A stretch of 64,000 nucleotides of DNA from Lusitaniella coriacea LEGE 07157 (GTDB taxonomy: Bacteria; Cyanobacteriota; Cyanobacteriia; Cyanobacteriales; Spirulinaceae): assembly GCF_015207425.1 (NCBI RefSeq), contig NZ_JADEWZ010000025.1:18232-82231 (forward strand), read 5' to 3'. The notes under the pieces were generated by a model. The model did no database searches. It was given only the letters and a program-made list of their open reading frames with translations, and was not told the DNA's origin. Both the position numbers and the translations under genes were made by a program. Of the stretch, positions 18,069 to 27,741 are shown piece by piece (position 1 is the first letter of the stretch; every line of letters starts with the position of its first letter).

Positions 18069-18836
18069 ATGGCTAATGGGAAACGAGGGAAATTTATTAA
18101 GTTTGGAATTATTGCAGTGGTAGTAGCAGTGGTGGTTATTGCAGCAAAAATGTTTGGAGTTGTAGACCAAATCAATGCAACTTTGCGGAATATTTTACAG
18201 TGGATTGATAGTTTAGGAACCTGGGGGCCCGTTGCCTTTATTGCCATTTATATTCTTGCTGCTGTGTTTTTGATATCGGGAGCGGTTTTGACCCTCGGTG
18301 CAGGGGCATTATTTGGAGTCATTAAGGGTTCAATTTTAGTTTCGATTGCTTCCACATTAGGTGCAACTCTTGCCTTTATTATTGGACGCTATTTTGCGAG
18401 AGGTTGGGTTTCCAAACAGATTGAAAATCAACCTAAATTCAATGCCATTGATAAAGCAGTTGCTGGGGAAGGCTGGAAGATTGTGGGTTTAACGCGACTA
18501 TCTCCTATTTTTCCCTTCGTTTTTCTCAACTATGCTTTTGGCGTAACAAAAGTCTCCTTAAAAGATTACGCACTCGCTTCTTGGATTGGAATGATGCCGG
18601 GAACGGTTATGTATGTTTATATTGGCGCTTTGATTGGAGATATTGCAACGATTGGTGCGGGAGAACGCACGAAAACGCCTTTGGAATGGGGTCTTTATAT
18701 CGTTGGGTTAATTGCAACAGTTGTAGTCACCGTTTACGTCACAAAAATTGCCAAAAAAGCGTTGGATAATCAGCTTAAAGATGAAGCAGAAAGTAACCCC
18801 AATTTTTCCGGTGAAGATGAGGTCGCGTCGTTGTAA
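18069..18836 (+). CDS. TVP38/TMEM64 (DedA-related) membrane protein 1
   Basis: A 255-residue inner-membrane protein with the VTT/TVP38 domain. There is an N-terminal helix, then 'GPVAFIAIYILAAVFLISGAVLTLGAGALFG' and 'STLGATLAFIIGRYFARGWV', and the family signature 'GLTRLSPIFPFVFLNYAFGVTKV'. The ATG at 18069 is preferred because GGAGA stands nine bases upstream; a TTG at 18054 overlaps that RBS. TVP38 genes often accompany arsM-arsS, with a proposed role in moving arsenicals or lipid carriers, which is inference. It is followed after 10 bases by a second paralog. Confidence 0.92.
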   Translation: MANGKRGKFIKFGIIAVVVAVVVIAAKMFGVVDQINATLRNILQWIDSLGTWGPVAFIAIYILAAVFLISGAVLTLGAGALFGVIKGSILVSIASTLGATLAFIIGRYFARGWVSKQIENQPKFNAIDKAVAGEGWKIVGLTRLSPIFPFVFLNYAFGVTKVSLKDYALASWIGMMPGTVMYVYIGALIGDIATIGAGERTKTPLEWGLYIVGLIATVVVTVYVTKIAKKALDNQLKDEAESNPNFSGEDEVASL

Positions 18837-18846
18837 GCAAGGCGCT

Positions 18847-19560
18847 ATGAGACAATGGTTTGAAAAGCTGGTTAAAAGTCCGCGTGGCTGGTTCGCGATC
18901 GCGCTCTTGAGTTGCATCCTCCACTGCTTTTTAGTGGGTCCTTGTCCCATCTTCCTCAATCAAGACGCGATTGTTGCATACCTGCATCAACTCGGTTCCT
19001 GGTCGATTTTCGCCTTTATTATTGCCTATATTGTCCTTACACTAATCGGCATTCCCGGAACGATTCTTACGATTGCAGGCGGCGTGGTTTTTGGTTTGGT
19101 TTGGGGAACGGTTTGGTCGGTCATTGGCGCGACATTAGGCGCAATTGGAGCCTTTTTGCTGGCGCGTTACTTCCTCCACGATTGGGTACAACGGCAATTT
19201 CGCCACCACCAAATGTTAGAACGCTTCGAGCAGGCGGTAACAAAAATGCCTTTACAATTCGTTCTAGCGATTCGTTTTGCACCCATTTCTCCCTTCAATG
19301 TGGTGAACTTCCTTTTTGGACTCACGCCAATTCAACTCAAACCCTACGCCATTGGAACGCTGCTGGGGATTATTCCGGGAACTTTAGCTTATACGTGGTT
19401 AGGAGTTGCCGGGAGAGAGGCATTGTCGGGAGGAAATAGTACGCCGTTATTTCTTGCTTTGGGTTTTTTGGCGCTGTTATCTCTGTTGCCTTTTTTTGCC
19501 AAAGGAAAAGATGCACGATTCCAAAGGGGTCTGTCGAAGGACAGCACTCGTGTAGGCTGA
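18847..19560 (+). CDS. TVP38/TMEM64 membrane protein 2
   Basis: Second VTT-domain protein, 237 residues, read from the ATG at 18847 ten bases after the stop of the first; an AAGG lies in the gap. Signature segments are 'LIGIPGTILTIAGGVVFGLVWG' and 'ALQFVLAIRFAPISPFNVVNF'-like, matching the family RxxPxxP/FxxxN region. It has about five to six membrane spans and a basic C-terminus. The pair probably arose by duplication and is co-transcribed; whether they act as a heterodimer is unknown. Confidence 0.92.
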   Translation: MRQWFEKLVKSPRGWFAIALLSCILHCFLVGPCPIFLNQDAIVAYLHQLGSWSIFAFIIAYIVLTLIGIPGTILTIAGGVVFGLVWGTVWSVIGATLGAIGAFLLARYFLHDWVQRQFRHHQMLERFEQAVTKMPLQFVLAIRFAPISPFNVVNFLFGLTPIQLKPYAIGTLLGIIPGTLAYTWLGVAGREALSGGNSTPLFLALGFLALLSLLPFFAKGKDARFQRGLSKDSTRVG

Positions 19561-19643
19561 TAGATGCTCTTTGTTTGCGCGCGTTCTTATTTCGCCCAAA
19601 ATTGGCTAGCATTAAGAGTCAAGTTCCTCATTAATTCTGCGTA

Positions 19644-19886
19644 ATGTCGGATTTATCAGTTAATGATGCTCAAATACAGTTAAAGCAGTTAATTGAGAAG
19701 GTCACAAAATCCCATAAACCTGTCCTGATTACGGGAGAACAAGGAAATGCAGTGCTTCTGTTGGAACAGGATTGGTCGGCGATTCAAGAAACCTTATATT
19801 TACTTTCTATTCCGGGAATGCGGGAGTCTATTCGGGAGGGTCTATTAACTCCTGTAGAAGAATGTGATGAGGCATTAAACTGGTGA
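19644..19886 (+). CDS. Phd/YefM-family antitoxin
   Basis: An 80-residue antitoxin of the Phd/YefM family. The N-terminal DNA-binding part 'LSVNDAQIQLKQLIEKVTKS' and the 'KPVLITGEQGNAVLLLEQDW' strand-loop are characteristic. The C-terminal 'ETLYLLSIPGMRESIREGL' is the helix that wraps the toxin. Its stop codon overlaps the GTG of a toxin reading frame that has lost its middle (19883-19951). The antitoxin is therefore probably an orphan, possibly still repressing its promoter or cross-neutralising a homologous toxin elsewhere. Confidence 0.92.
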   Translation: MSDLSVNDAQIQLKQLIEKVTKSHKPVLITGEQGNAVLLLEQDWSAIQETLYLLSIPGMRESIREGLLTPVEECDEALNW

Positions 19887-19951
19887 GTTGGAAGCTGGTT
19901 TATACAGAGCAGACAATTAAAATTCTCCGAATGTGGACTCATTACGAATAA
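19883..19951 (+). pseudogene. Internally deleted Txe/YoeB-family toxin remnant
   Basis: A 22-codon frame, VSWKLVYT followed by EQTIKILRMWTHYE. The first eight residues match the N-terminus, and the last dozen the C-terminus, of YoeB/Txe-like RelE-fold toxins (typically MSWxLVYT...VxVxRMWTHYE, ~85 residues). The ~60 residues between are absent. In intact relatives the strand before the C-terminus contains RLVYxV, so recombination between two LVY-coding stretches would give exactly this product. The GTG overlaps the antitoxin stop in the normal arrangement. A toxin without its core would be inactive. Confidence 0.8.
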
Positions 19952-20007
19952 TCTTAAGTGACGCGCGATCGCGTGGTCGAAATAAAATCCCTCAAACGAA
20001 CGAAAAT

Positions 20008-21426
20008 CTACAGGGTATGAGAAGGCAGTAACTCGCGTACATCCGCAACCTCCCCACTGACCGCAGCCGCCACCACCATCACCGGACTCATCAATAGGGT
20101 GCGTCCCGTTGAAGACCCTTGACGACCTTTAAAATTGCGATTGGAGGAAGAGGCACTGATTTGGTCGCCTTGGAGTTTGTCGGGGTTCATCGCAAGGCAC
20201 ATCGAACATCCAGCATTGCGCCACTCAAATCCAGCCGCTTCAAAAACTTTGTCGAGTCCTTCGGCTTCAGCCTGTTGTTTGACTCGTTCGGAACCGGGAA
20301 CGATAAAAGCTTTCACCCCTTTGGCAACCTGTTTGCCTTGCGCGAATTGTGCCGCTTCGCGCAGGTCGCTAATCCGACCGTTGGTGCAACTCCCCACAAA
20401 ACAAACGTTCACTTTTGTGCCTTTGATCGGGTTGCCGGGATGGAGTTTCATGTAATTATAGGCTTCTTGCGCGATCGCGCGATCGTCTTCAGGTAATTTC
20501 TCCGGTAAGGGAAGCACCTCATTCACCCCAATTCCTTGACCGGGAGTAATCCCCCAGGTAACAGTGGGGGCAATCTCTGCCGCATCAAACCGGATAACAT
20601 CGTCGTATTCCGCATCTGCATCGCTGCGAATGCTCGTCCACCATTCCACCGCCTCATCCCAATCCGCACCTGTTGGGGCAAAATCCGTCCCTTTAAGATA
20701 CTCAAACGTCGTGGCATCGGGATTAATATAACCGCAGCGCGCCCCACCTTCAATGGACATATTGCAAACGGTCATCCGTTCTTCCATCGACATGGCTTCA
20801 ATCGCCGTGCCAGCATATTCGTAAGCGTAGCCAACACCGCCTTTTACACCGAGTTGACGAATAATATGCAAAATGACATCCTTCGCATATACACCGGGAC
20901 GCAAATCCCCATTCACCTCAATTTTACGAACCTTGAGTTTAGAGAGGGCGAGGGTTTGAGATGCCAGAACGTCGCGAACCTGAGAGGTTCCAATCCCAAA
21001 GGCAATTGCGCCAAACGCGCCGTGGGTTGAGGTGTGGGAGTCGCCGCAAGCAATGGTCATTCCCGGTTGCGTTAAGCCTTGTTCGGGAGCAATCACATGA
21101 ACGATTCCCTGACTGCCCGAACCAATATCATAAAAGCGAATCCCGTGTTCTTTAGCGCTTTCTTCCAACGCCTGCATCATTTCCTCTGCGAGTACGTCTG
21201 CGAAGGGACGCGCCTGGTTTTCTGTGGGGACAATATGGTCTACCGTTGCGACCGTGCGTTCGGGATACAGCACCTTGAGTTCTCGCTCTCGCAGCATCGC
21301 AAATGCTTGAGGACTGGTCACTTCATGAATTAAATGCAGCCCGATAAACAGTTGCGTTTGACCGGAGGGCAAAACCCCAACGGTATGTGCGTCCCAAACT
21401 TTATCGAATAGTGTTCCCTTACTCAT
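20008..21426 (-). CDS. leuC: 3-isopropylmalate dehydratase large subunit
   Basis: A 472-residue LeuC that isomerises 2- to 3-isopropylmalate together with LeuD, using an aconitase-type [4Fe-4S] cluster. The start '[19 protein letters not shown]' and the family motifs '[20 protein letters not shown]', '[16 protein letters not shown]' and '[13 protein letters not shown]' are intact and supply the three cluster cysteines. Length is normal. leuD is not next to it; the downstream 120 bases hold only the toxin remnant on the other strand. Confidence 0.97.
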   Translation of the reverse strand: MSKGTLFDKVWDAHTVGVLPSGQTQLFIGLHLIHEVTSPQAFAMLRERELKVLYPERTVATVDHIVPTENQARPFADVLAEEMMQALEESAKEHGIRFYDIGSGSQGIVHVIAPEQGLTQPGMTIACGDSHTSTHGAFGAIAFGIGTSQVRDVLASQTLALSKLKVRKIEVNGDLRPGVYAKDVILHIIRQLGVKGGVGYAYEYAGTAIEAMSMEERMTVCNMSIEGGARCGYINPDATTFEYLKGTDFAPTGADWDEAVEWWTSIRSDADAEYDDVIRFDAAEIAPTVTWGITPGQGIGVNEVLPLPEKLPEDDRAIAQEAYNYMKLHPGNPIKGTKVNVCFVGSCTNGRISDLREAAQFAQGKQVAKGVKAFIVPGSERVKQQAEAEGLDKVFEAAGFEWRNAGCSMCLAMNPDKLQGDQISASSSNRNFKGRQGSSTGRTLLMSPVMVVAAAVSGEVADVRELLPSHTL

Positions 21427-21568
21427 AACAGTCCGCAGATATTGAAATGGTTGGCGTTGGCTTTTGACCCAAATTCTTGCCTGGAGATAGTTAGTCAGGC
21501 GAGCAACTGAGCCTATTATTTTAGCAGTATTCGTCTTCCAATTTAAATGCGTAGCTGCTTACTTGGGT

Positions 21569-24313
21569 TCATTGATTTAATTTCTCCAAAAGGTTGCCCA
21601 GTTGCTTTTGATACTGTCCGTATAGGCTCCAGTTGCCCTGCTGTAGAGCGGTTTGTGCTTTTTGATGGAGATCCAATGCCGACTGAATATCCCCGGTTAC
21701 AGGACGCGCTGCGGGTTGAGGAGAAGCTTCACCGAAGATGGTTTCTAAGGCTGCGTCTAGAGTTTTTGCCATCACCGTTTGATTTTCATAAACAACAATG
21801 ACTCGCCGCAGTTCGGGCAATTCCCCTTGTTCTGCGCGTAAATAAATGGGTTCGACGTAGAGTAGGGATTCTTCAATGGGAATGATCAGTAAGTCGCCAC
21901 GAATGACGCGAGAACCTTCCTGACCCCAGAGGGTGAGTTGTTGGGAAATTTCTGGATTTTGATTGATGCGCGCTTCAATTTGAGAAGGGCCGTAAACGAG
22001 GACTTGTTTGGGAAATTCGTAGAGTAAAAGGTTCCCGTAGTTCTCGCCATCAGAACGCGCTGCCATCCACGCGATCGTATTATCTTTGTTAACGGGGGTG
22101 AAGGGGGAGATGAGAACGAATTCTTCGGATTCTGCTTGGGGGAGGCGCATGATCATGTAGTAAGGATCTTTGACTTGTTGAGTCCCTTCATAAATTTCAA
22201 GGGGGAACCGCCAAAGGTCTTCCCGGTTATAAAATACGTCGGGGTTTTCCATGTGATACGCCAAGTACATTTTGGCTTGAATTTTGAAGAGGTCAAGGGG
22301 ATAGCGGAAGTGCGCTCGAATTTCGGGGGAGATGGCTTCGGAGGGTTCAAAAAGGTCGGGGAAAATCTTGCGGTAGGTTTGGAGAATGGGGTCTTGTTCG
22401 TCTACGACGTAAAAGCGCATCGTTCCGTTGTAGGCATCGATGACGACTTTAACGGCGTTGCGGATGTAGTTGATGTCTCCTGCGGTGATGGGTTGAATGT
22501 CTTCTTCTTGCGCGATCGCGCCCAGAAGATTATTGTGGGTAACGGGTTCTGAATAGGGATAGCGATCGCTAGTGGTGTAAGCGTCGATAATCCATTCTAG
22601 TTTGCCATCAATGACTGTAATGTAAGGATCGCGATCGAATTTAAGGAAGGGTGCGACTTGTTTGACGCGATCGGCGATCAGTCGATGATAGTGGATGTGT
22701 GAGGTTTGGTTAAAGTAGTTGGAAATTAAGATTTTTAGGTTGCCAAAGTCGTAGGCGTAGGCGAGTCTGCGTCCTGGGGAACCCATTGGTACGCCACCTT
22801 TCCCGTCGTAGCGAGTGAGTGCGTTTTCGTCTCCTTGGGGATAGTCGAATTCTTCTGTGCGGGTTCGGGTGAAGATGTAAGAATCGGTTTCTTCGCCGTA
22901 GTAAATGGCGGGTTCTGTGAGTTTTAAATCGACTGTACTGGTGGGGGGGATGTTTTTGATGAAAAGTTCTGGCAATCCATTGGGAGTGACGGTATTCACC
23001 GGACTCATTGCCAAGCCGTAGCCGTGGGTATATTTCAAGCGCTGGTTGACCCAAGTTTTTGCTCTGGTGGGAACTTGCCTGTAGGCTAATTCTCTGGCGG
23101 AGAGCATGACTTGACGATAGTCTCCATCTAAGGTGTAGCGGTCGATATCGACATCTTTGAAGTGGTAGTAGAGGCGAATTTCTTGGAGTTGTCGATAGGT
23201 GCTGAGGAGGGGACGATAATCCCAGAGGCGGATATTATCGAGGGTGGATTGATTGGCTTGCAGGTCTTGGCGGGTGAGGTTGGCTTGGGGGGAATAGTTT
23301 TGGGTTTGGATGCGGTTGAGGTCGTAGGCTTGGCGCGTCGCTTCGATGTTATAGGCGATATAGGGTTCTTCTTTGGCGAGTTCGTTGGGTTCGACGACGA
23401 GTTGTTGTTGCAGCCAAGGATACGCTCCATCGACTAAGGTGAAGATTACGAAGTAGGCGATGATGCCGTAGATGGGGAGGGAAAGTCCTCGCCGCCAGAG
23501 GGAAACAATGAGTAGGATGGCAAGGGCGAAGGTGACGAACATCATCAGCCAGTAGGCTTGCAGTCTGGCGTGAACGTCGGCGTAACCCGCACCAAAAACC
23601 GCGCCGTCTCCGGAATACAAGAGTTTGTAGCGTCCCAACCAAAATCCCAAGGCGAGAAGGAGCGCGATCGCGGCTAATAATAAGCTTAAATGGGTTTTAA
23701 TCGGGCGCGCCAGTGCGTACTGCCAATTCTTACCGCGAAAGAGCATCCCCTTCAAGTTATAGAGAACGACAGCACCCACAAACCCCGCACCCAATAACAC
23801 CAGGAACCAACGCTGAATCCCTTCGTAGAAGGGCAAACGGAAGACATAAAACCCAATATCTCGCTGGAAAATAGGGTCAGACCGACCGAAACTGCTCGCC
23901 TGCAAAAATTTCAAAACCGTTTCCCAAGAGGCGACGCTGGCGACGGCTGCTGCCACTGAAGCTAAAATAACAGCAAGCGCGATCGCGTACTTAGGGAGTT
24001 TGTCGGCATAATTTCCCAAGCCTTGGTATTCTAAGGCGTTTAAAGAGCGATTCCACACAGAATTAACTTTAGGCAATGTTTTGCTCAAATTCATTGCCAG
24101 CAGCGCATTTCCCCCCAAAAACAACCCGTAGACAATGAATGTCACCGCACCGATGAGAATTTGCCAGCGAATTCGCGTCCAAAACGCATCTTCAAAACCC
24201 ACCGACTCAAACCACCACGCTTCAACCAGCAAGTGAACCAAAGGACTCGAAACCGCCAAGAGAACAAAGGTGGTAAGGAGCAGGATTAACGTGAGATTTT
24301 GGCGAGATTTCAT
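21569..24313 (-). CDS. UPF0182 family large membrane protein
   Basis: A 914-residue protein of the UPF0182 family (COG1615), which has no established function. The N-terminal third holds about seven membrane helices (for example 'LILLLTTFVLLAVSSPLVHL', 'LLLAAIALLLALGFWLGRYK'). A large extracytoplasmic domain follows with the conserved 'RAKTWVNQRLKYTHGYGLAM', 'LPELFIKNIPP', 'IYYGEETDSYIFTRT' and 'PYITVIDGKLEWIIDAYTTS'. The C-terminus 'LDLHQKAQTALQQGNWSLYG' is a helical tail seen in family members. No truncation or frameshift. It is a single gene with no clear operon partner. Confidence 0.94.
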   Translation of the reverse strand: MKSRQNLTLILLLTTFVLLAVSSPLVHLLVEAWWFESVGFEDAFWTRIRWQILIGAVTFIVYGLFLGGNALLAMNLSKTLPKVNSVWNRSLNALEYQGLGNYADKLPKYAIALAVILASVAAAVASVASWETVLKFLQASSFGRSDPIFQRDIGFYVFRLPFYEGIQRWFLVLLGAGFVGAVVLYNLKGMLFRGKNWQYALARPIKTHLSLLLAAIALLLALGFWLGRYKLLYSGDGAVFGAGYADVHARLQAYWLMMFVTFALAILLIVSLWRRGLSLPIYGIIAYFVIFTLVDGAYPWLQQQLVVEPNELAKEEPYIAYNIEATRQAYDLNRIQTQNYSPQANLTRQDLQANQSTLDNIRLWDYRPLLSTYRQLQEIRLYYHFKDVDIDRYTLDGDYRQVMLSARELAYRQVPTRAKTWVNQRLKYTHGYGLAMSPVNTVTPNGLPELFIKNIPPTSTVDLKLTEPAIYYGEETDSYIFTRTRTEEFDYPQGDENALTRYDGKGGVPMGSPGRRLAYAYDFGNLKILISNYFNQTSHIHYHRLIADRVKQVAPFLKFDRDPYITVIDGKLEWIIDAYTTSDRYPYSEPVTHNNLLGAIAQEEDIQPITAGDINYIRNAVKVVIDAYNGTMRFYVVDEQDPILQTYRKIFPDLFEPSEAISPEIRAHFRYPLDLFKIQAKMYLAYHMENPDVFYNREDLWRFPLEIYEGTQQVKDPYYMIMRLPQAESEEFVLISPFTPVNKDNTIAWMAARSDGENYGNLLLYEFPKQVLVYGPSQIEARINQNPEISQQLTLWGQEGSRVIRGDLLIIPIEESLLYVEPIYLRAEQGELPELRRVIVVYENQTVMAKTLDAALETIFGEASPQPAARPVTGDIQSALDLHQKAQTALQQGNWSLYGQYQKQLGNLLEKLNQ

Positions 24314-24381
24314 GGGAGAATTTAAGGCAATGCCATAAGTGCGCGATCGCGTCCTACACCCAACAGTTTGTCAATACTCTC

Positions 24382-24810
24382 CTATCGAGCGAGTTGCACC
24401 AACATATCCTTAAGCGCAGGAGGAAGCTTGCGCATAATTTTACCCTTCTTACTATCAATCACAACCAACGTCACTCGTCCGGTCACATAAAGTTCTTGAG
24501 CGTCGGGAGATTGTATTTGGTAGTCCCAATGGATGCGAACGCCAGTCATGCGGTTCATTCGCGTCCTGATAACCGCAGCCATTCCCATCCGCAAGGGACG
24601 ATGATAGCGAACGGAAAGTTCGACAACGGGAAGATCGCAACCTAATGTCACAAGGTCGGAAAAGTTTACGCCGATCGCGCGCAAATATTCTACACGCGCC
24701 TCCTCCATCCATGCAATATAAGAACCGTGCCAAACTACGCCGGAATAGTCGGTGTGATGCGGTTGCGCCTTAACCGGGTATTCAAACCAATTTTCTGTAG
24801 TTGCTAGCAA
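24382..24810 (-). CDS. YbgC-like hotdog acyl-CoA thioesterase
   Basis: A 142-residue hotdog-fold protein of the 4-hydroxybenzoyl-CoA thioesterase/YbgC group. The catalytic region is 'QPHHTDYSGVVWHGSYIAWMEEARVEYL', where the Asp of HTDYSGVV is the usual active-site residue. The long central helix and strand 'VELSVRYHRPLRMGMAAVIRT' complete the fold. It begins at TTG 24810 with AGGA six bases upstream; no ATG is available before the active site. Substrate is unknown; roles in lipid turnover or in DHNA-CoA hydrolysis are possible, but the sequence differs from what I recall of the cyanobacterial DHNA-CoA thioesterase. Confidence 0.88.
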   Translation of the reverse strand: MLATTENWFEYPVKAQPHHTDYSGVVWHGSYIAWMEEARVEYLRAIGVNFSDLVTLGCDLPVVELSVRYHRPLRMGMAAVIRTRMNRMTGVRIHWDYQIQSPDAQELYVTGRVTLVVIDSKKGKIMRKLPPALKDMLVQLAR

Positions 24811-25058
24811 GATATCCTGATGAACTTAGACGACATTAACGCAAATATCGCAAAAATTGGGTCAGCTTCTCTCAAATTGTTCGGGGTTCGGAGTCCGGGT
24901 TGGATTGTTTCTCGCATCCTAAACCCCAAACCCTACAAATCTGCAATAGCAATTCTCAACTCTGGTAAGGTACAAAACTTGAAGCTTAAGGGAACGGGGA
25001 ATAGGGAACAGATGAATGTACCTCATGAGTCGGAGAAACACTATAAAGGCAAAACAAC

Positions 25059-25412
25059 TTAGCCAACAGTCACTTGAGTTGTATCAACATCCGTTGCACC
25101 GTTGACACCATTTGCAACAGAAACCATCTTGTCCAAAGTTTGTTGGCTGGGAACAGTTCCTTTCAGAACAACAGTCCCGCTTGTTTGAGCCACCCATAGG
25201 GTTTCAACATCATCCAGTTGGGAATCTTGGTCGAATGCCAGAGCAACTCGCTTCGCCAAACCGCTTTGGTCGTATTCTCCATTTAACCCGACTCGTTCGG
25301 GGGGAATTGCTTCGCCTGTTGAAGCAGGAGCTTGTGCAGTACTCCTTGTTGTTGATGAAGACTTCGCCTTTTTTTCCTCATCTTTACCGAAAATTCGACT
25401 TAACCAGCCCAT
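25059..25412 (-). CDS. BON domain protein
   Basis: A 117-residue protein. The start 'MGWLSRIFGKDEEKKAK' is short and amphipathic; a Ser/Thr/Ala-rich linker follows. The BON domain (about 48-117) reads 'LAKRVALAFDQDSQLDDVETLWVAQTSGTVVLKGTVPSQ', then 'LDKMVSVANGVNGATDVDTTQVTV', with the family Gly and Val pattern. BON domains bind phospholipid or cell-envelope components. The arrangement resembles YgaU/LysM-BON partners without LysM. Function is unassigned. Confidence 0.88.
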   Translation of the reverse strand: MGWLSRIFGKDEEKKAKSSSTTRSTAQAPASTGEAIPPERVGLNGEYDQSGLAKRVALAFDQDSQLDDVETLWVAQTSGTVVLKGTVPSQQTLDKMVSVANGVNGATDVDTTQVTVG

Positions 25413-25511
25413 AACAACTAGAACTCCTGATTTTTGAGTTGATTTTTGACATTATAGTTGCGCGACGACCAAAAAGCATCTGTCCGACGGTACAGTTTTT
25501 GACCGCGATTT

Positions 25512-25620
25512 ACGGCTGATGTGAATTACCTGAAACCTTTGTTAGGACAAGGGGATAGGGAATAGGGAATAGGGAATTATCGCAGAGTAAGGGTTTTAGC
25601 TTCTAATACACATTAAGCGT
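25512..25620 (+). repeat. 109-base inverted-terminus element, copy 1 (MITE-like)
   Basis: The left end ACGGCTGATGTGAAT and right end CACATTAAGCGT are imperfect inverted repeats. The interior includes GAAACCTTTGTTAGG and three GGGAATA heptamers. The copy at 40628-40736 is exactly the same length with the same layout. Partial copies end at 51660 and 50634. Confidence 0.75.
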
Positions 25621-25627
25621 CAAATTG

Positions 25628-25653
25628 AAAAAGCCGCGCGATCGCGCGGCTTT
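25628..25653 (-). terminator. Terminator of ahcY built on a HIP1 palindrome
   Basis: The perfect 18-base palindrome GCCGCGCGATCGCGCGGC is followed on the minus strand by TTTTT. A full HIP1 site forms the centre of the stem. Confidence 0.8.
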
Positions 25654-25674
25654 ATTCTAGACTGACCAGTAGAT

Positions 25675-26976
<1,302 letters not shown>

Positions 26977-27011
26977 TTACATTGCCGTCATACTCCAGAG
27001 TACTCGATCTG

Positions 27012-27509
27012 TTATTCCTGAACCACTTGTCTGAGGTTCTGCCAGAAGACTCCGATGGAACGCTTGAATTGACGCTTGCGTTCCCAGCGCAGGAATGCTT
27101 GTTCGTAGGCTTCTCCTTTGAGGAGAAAGACTTTCCAGGCATCGAGGCTGACCCACAATCCAGAAAAGAGGAGGGGATAGAGAGACCAGGACACCGTATG
27201 ACCGCCGAGAAAGTCAATAACGATCAAAAAACCGTTGATAATGGCATATTTTCCGGCTTTATTCTGTAAAAGTTGCTGGCGATAGAGATTAAACGTGCGA
27301 TACTTTTGTTGAATGAATTGCTGTTCGTGCCATTCTCGTTCGGCAGATTGCAAACAATCTTCGCTAATCCCTAATTCTGCGGCAATATCCACTAATTCCT
27401 TGCGGGAAAATTCCCCTGGGTCGGTTTGGCGCGCGATCGCGATATGCAGGATCTCCTGAATATCTTCGTGTTGATAAATTGGGGAATTTTCTGGGGTAAA
27501 AGCAGACAT
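27012..27509 (-). CDS. 2TM-domain protein
   Basis: A 165-residue protein with a cytoplasmic N-terminal half that resembles a small helical regulator ('YQHEDIQEILHIAIARQ', 'EFSRKELVDIAAELGISEDC'). A 2TM domain follows: 'YAIINGFLIVIDFLGGHTVS' and 'LYPLLFSGLWVSLDAWKVFL'. In 2TM families the domain anchors regulatory parts to the membrane. It lies just upstream of ahcY on the same strand (59-base gap), so co-transcription is possible. Function unknown. Confidence 0.8.
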   Translation of the reverse strand: MSAFTPENSPIYQHEDIQEILHIAIARQTDPGEFSRKELVDIAAELGISEDCLQSAEREWHEQQFIQQKYRTFNLYRQQLLQNKAGKYAIINGFLIVIDFLGGHTVSWSLYPLLFSGLWVSLDAWKVFLLKGEAYEQAFLRWERKRQFKRSIGVFWQNLRQVVQE

Positions 27510-27684
27510 GATTTAGGGATGGGAGATTGGAGTAAAAAACGGGCAGCAATAACTCATTCTTTATCTATTATGACCGATACAATAGGAATAGAGTGCTATT
27601 AATAAACTTCCCAATAACCGAACGTTCCGGGTCGGATTCTACGGCATTTTCGCCAATGGGAGTGATTTAATATTTCGTTACACT

Positions 27685-27715
27685 AAAAAAAGCGAGAGGC
27701 AATCGCCAACCTCTC
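27685..27715 (-). terminator. Minus-strand terminator-like hairpin with no gene upstream
   Basis: On the minus strand GAGAGG and CCTCTC pair, followed by GC and seven T's. The only neighbour on the right is the site-2 protease gene on the other strand, so this would end an antisense or unannotated transcript. Confidence 0.5.
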
Positions 27716-27741
27716 CACGATTAGAACAAGAGGTCATCTTT

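Noticed and set aside
24820..25062. Open frame of 80 codons between the thioesterase and BON genes
   Set aside because: It runs into a heptamer-like repeat (GGGAACGGGGAATAGG), has no ribosome-binding site and no family-like pattern.
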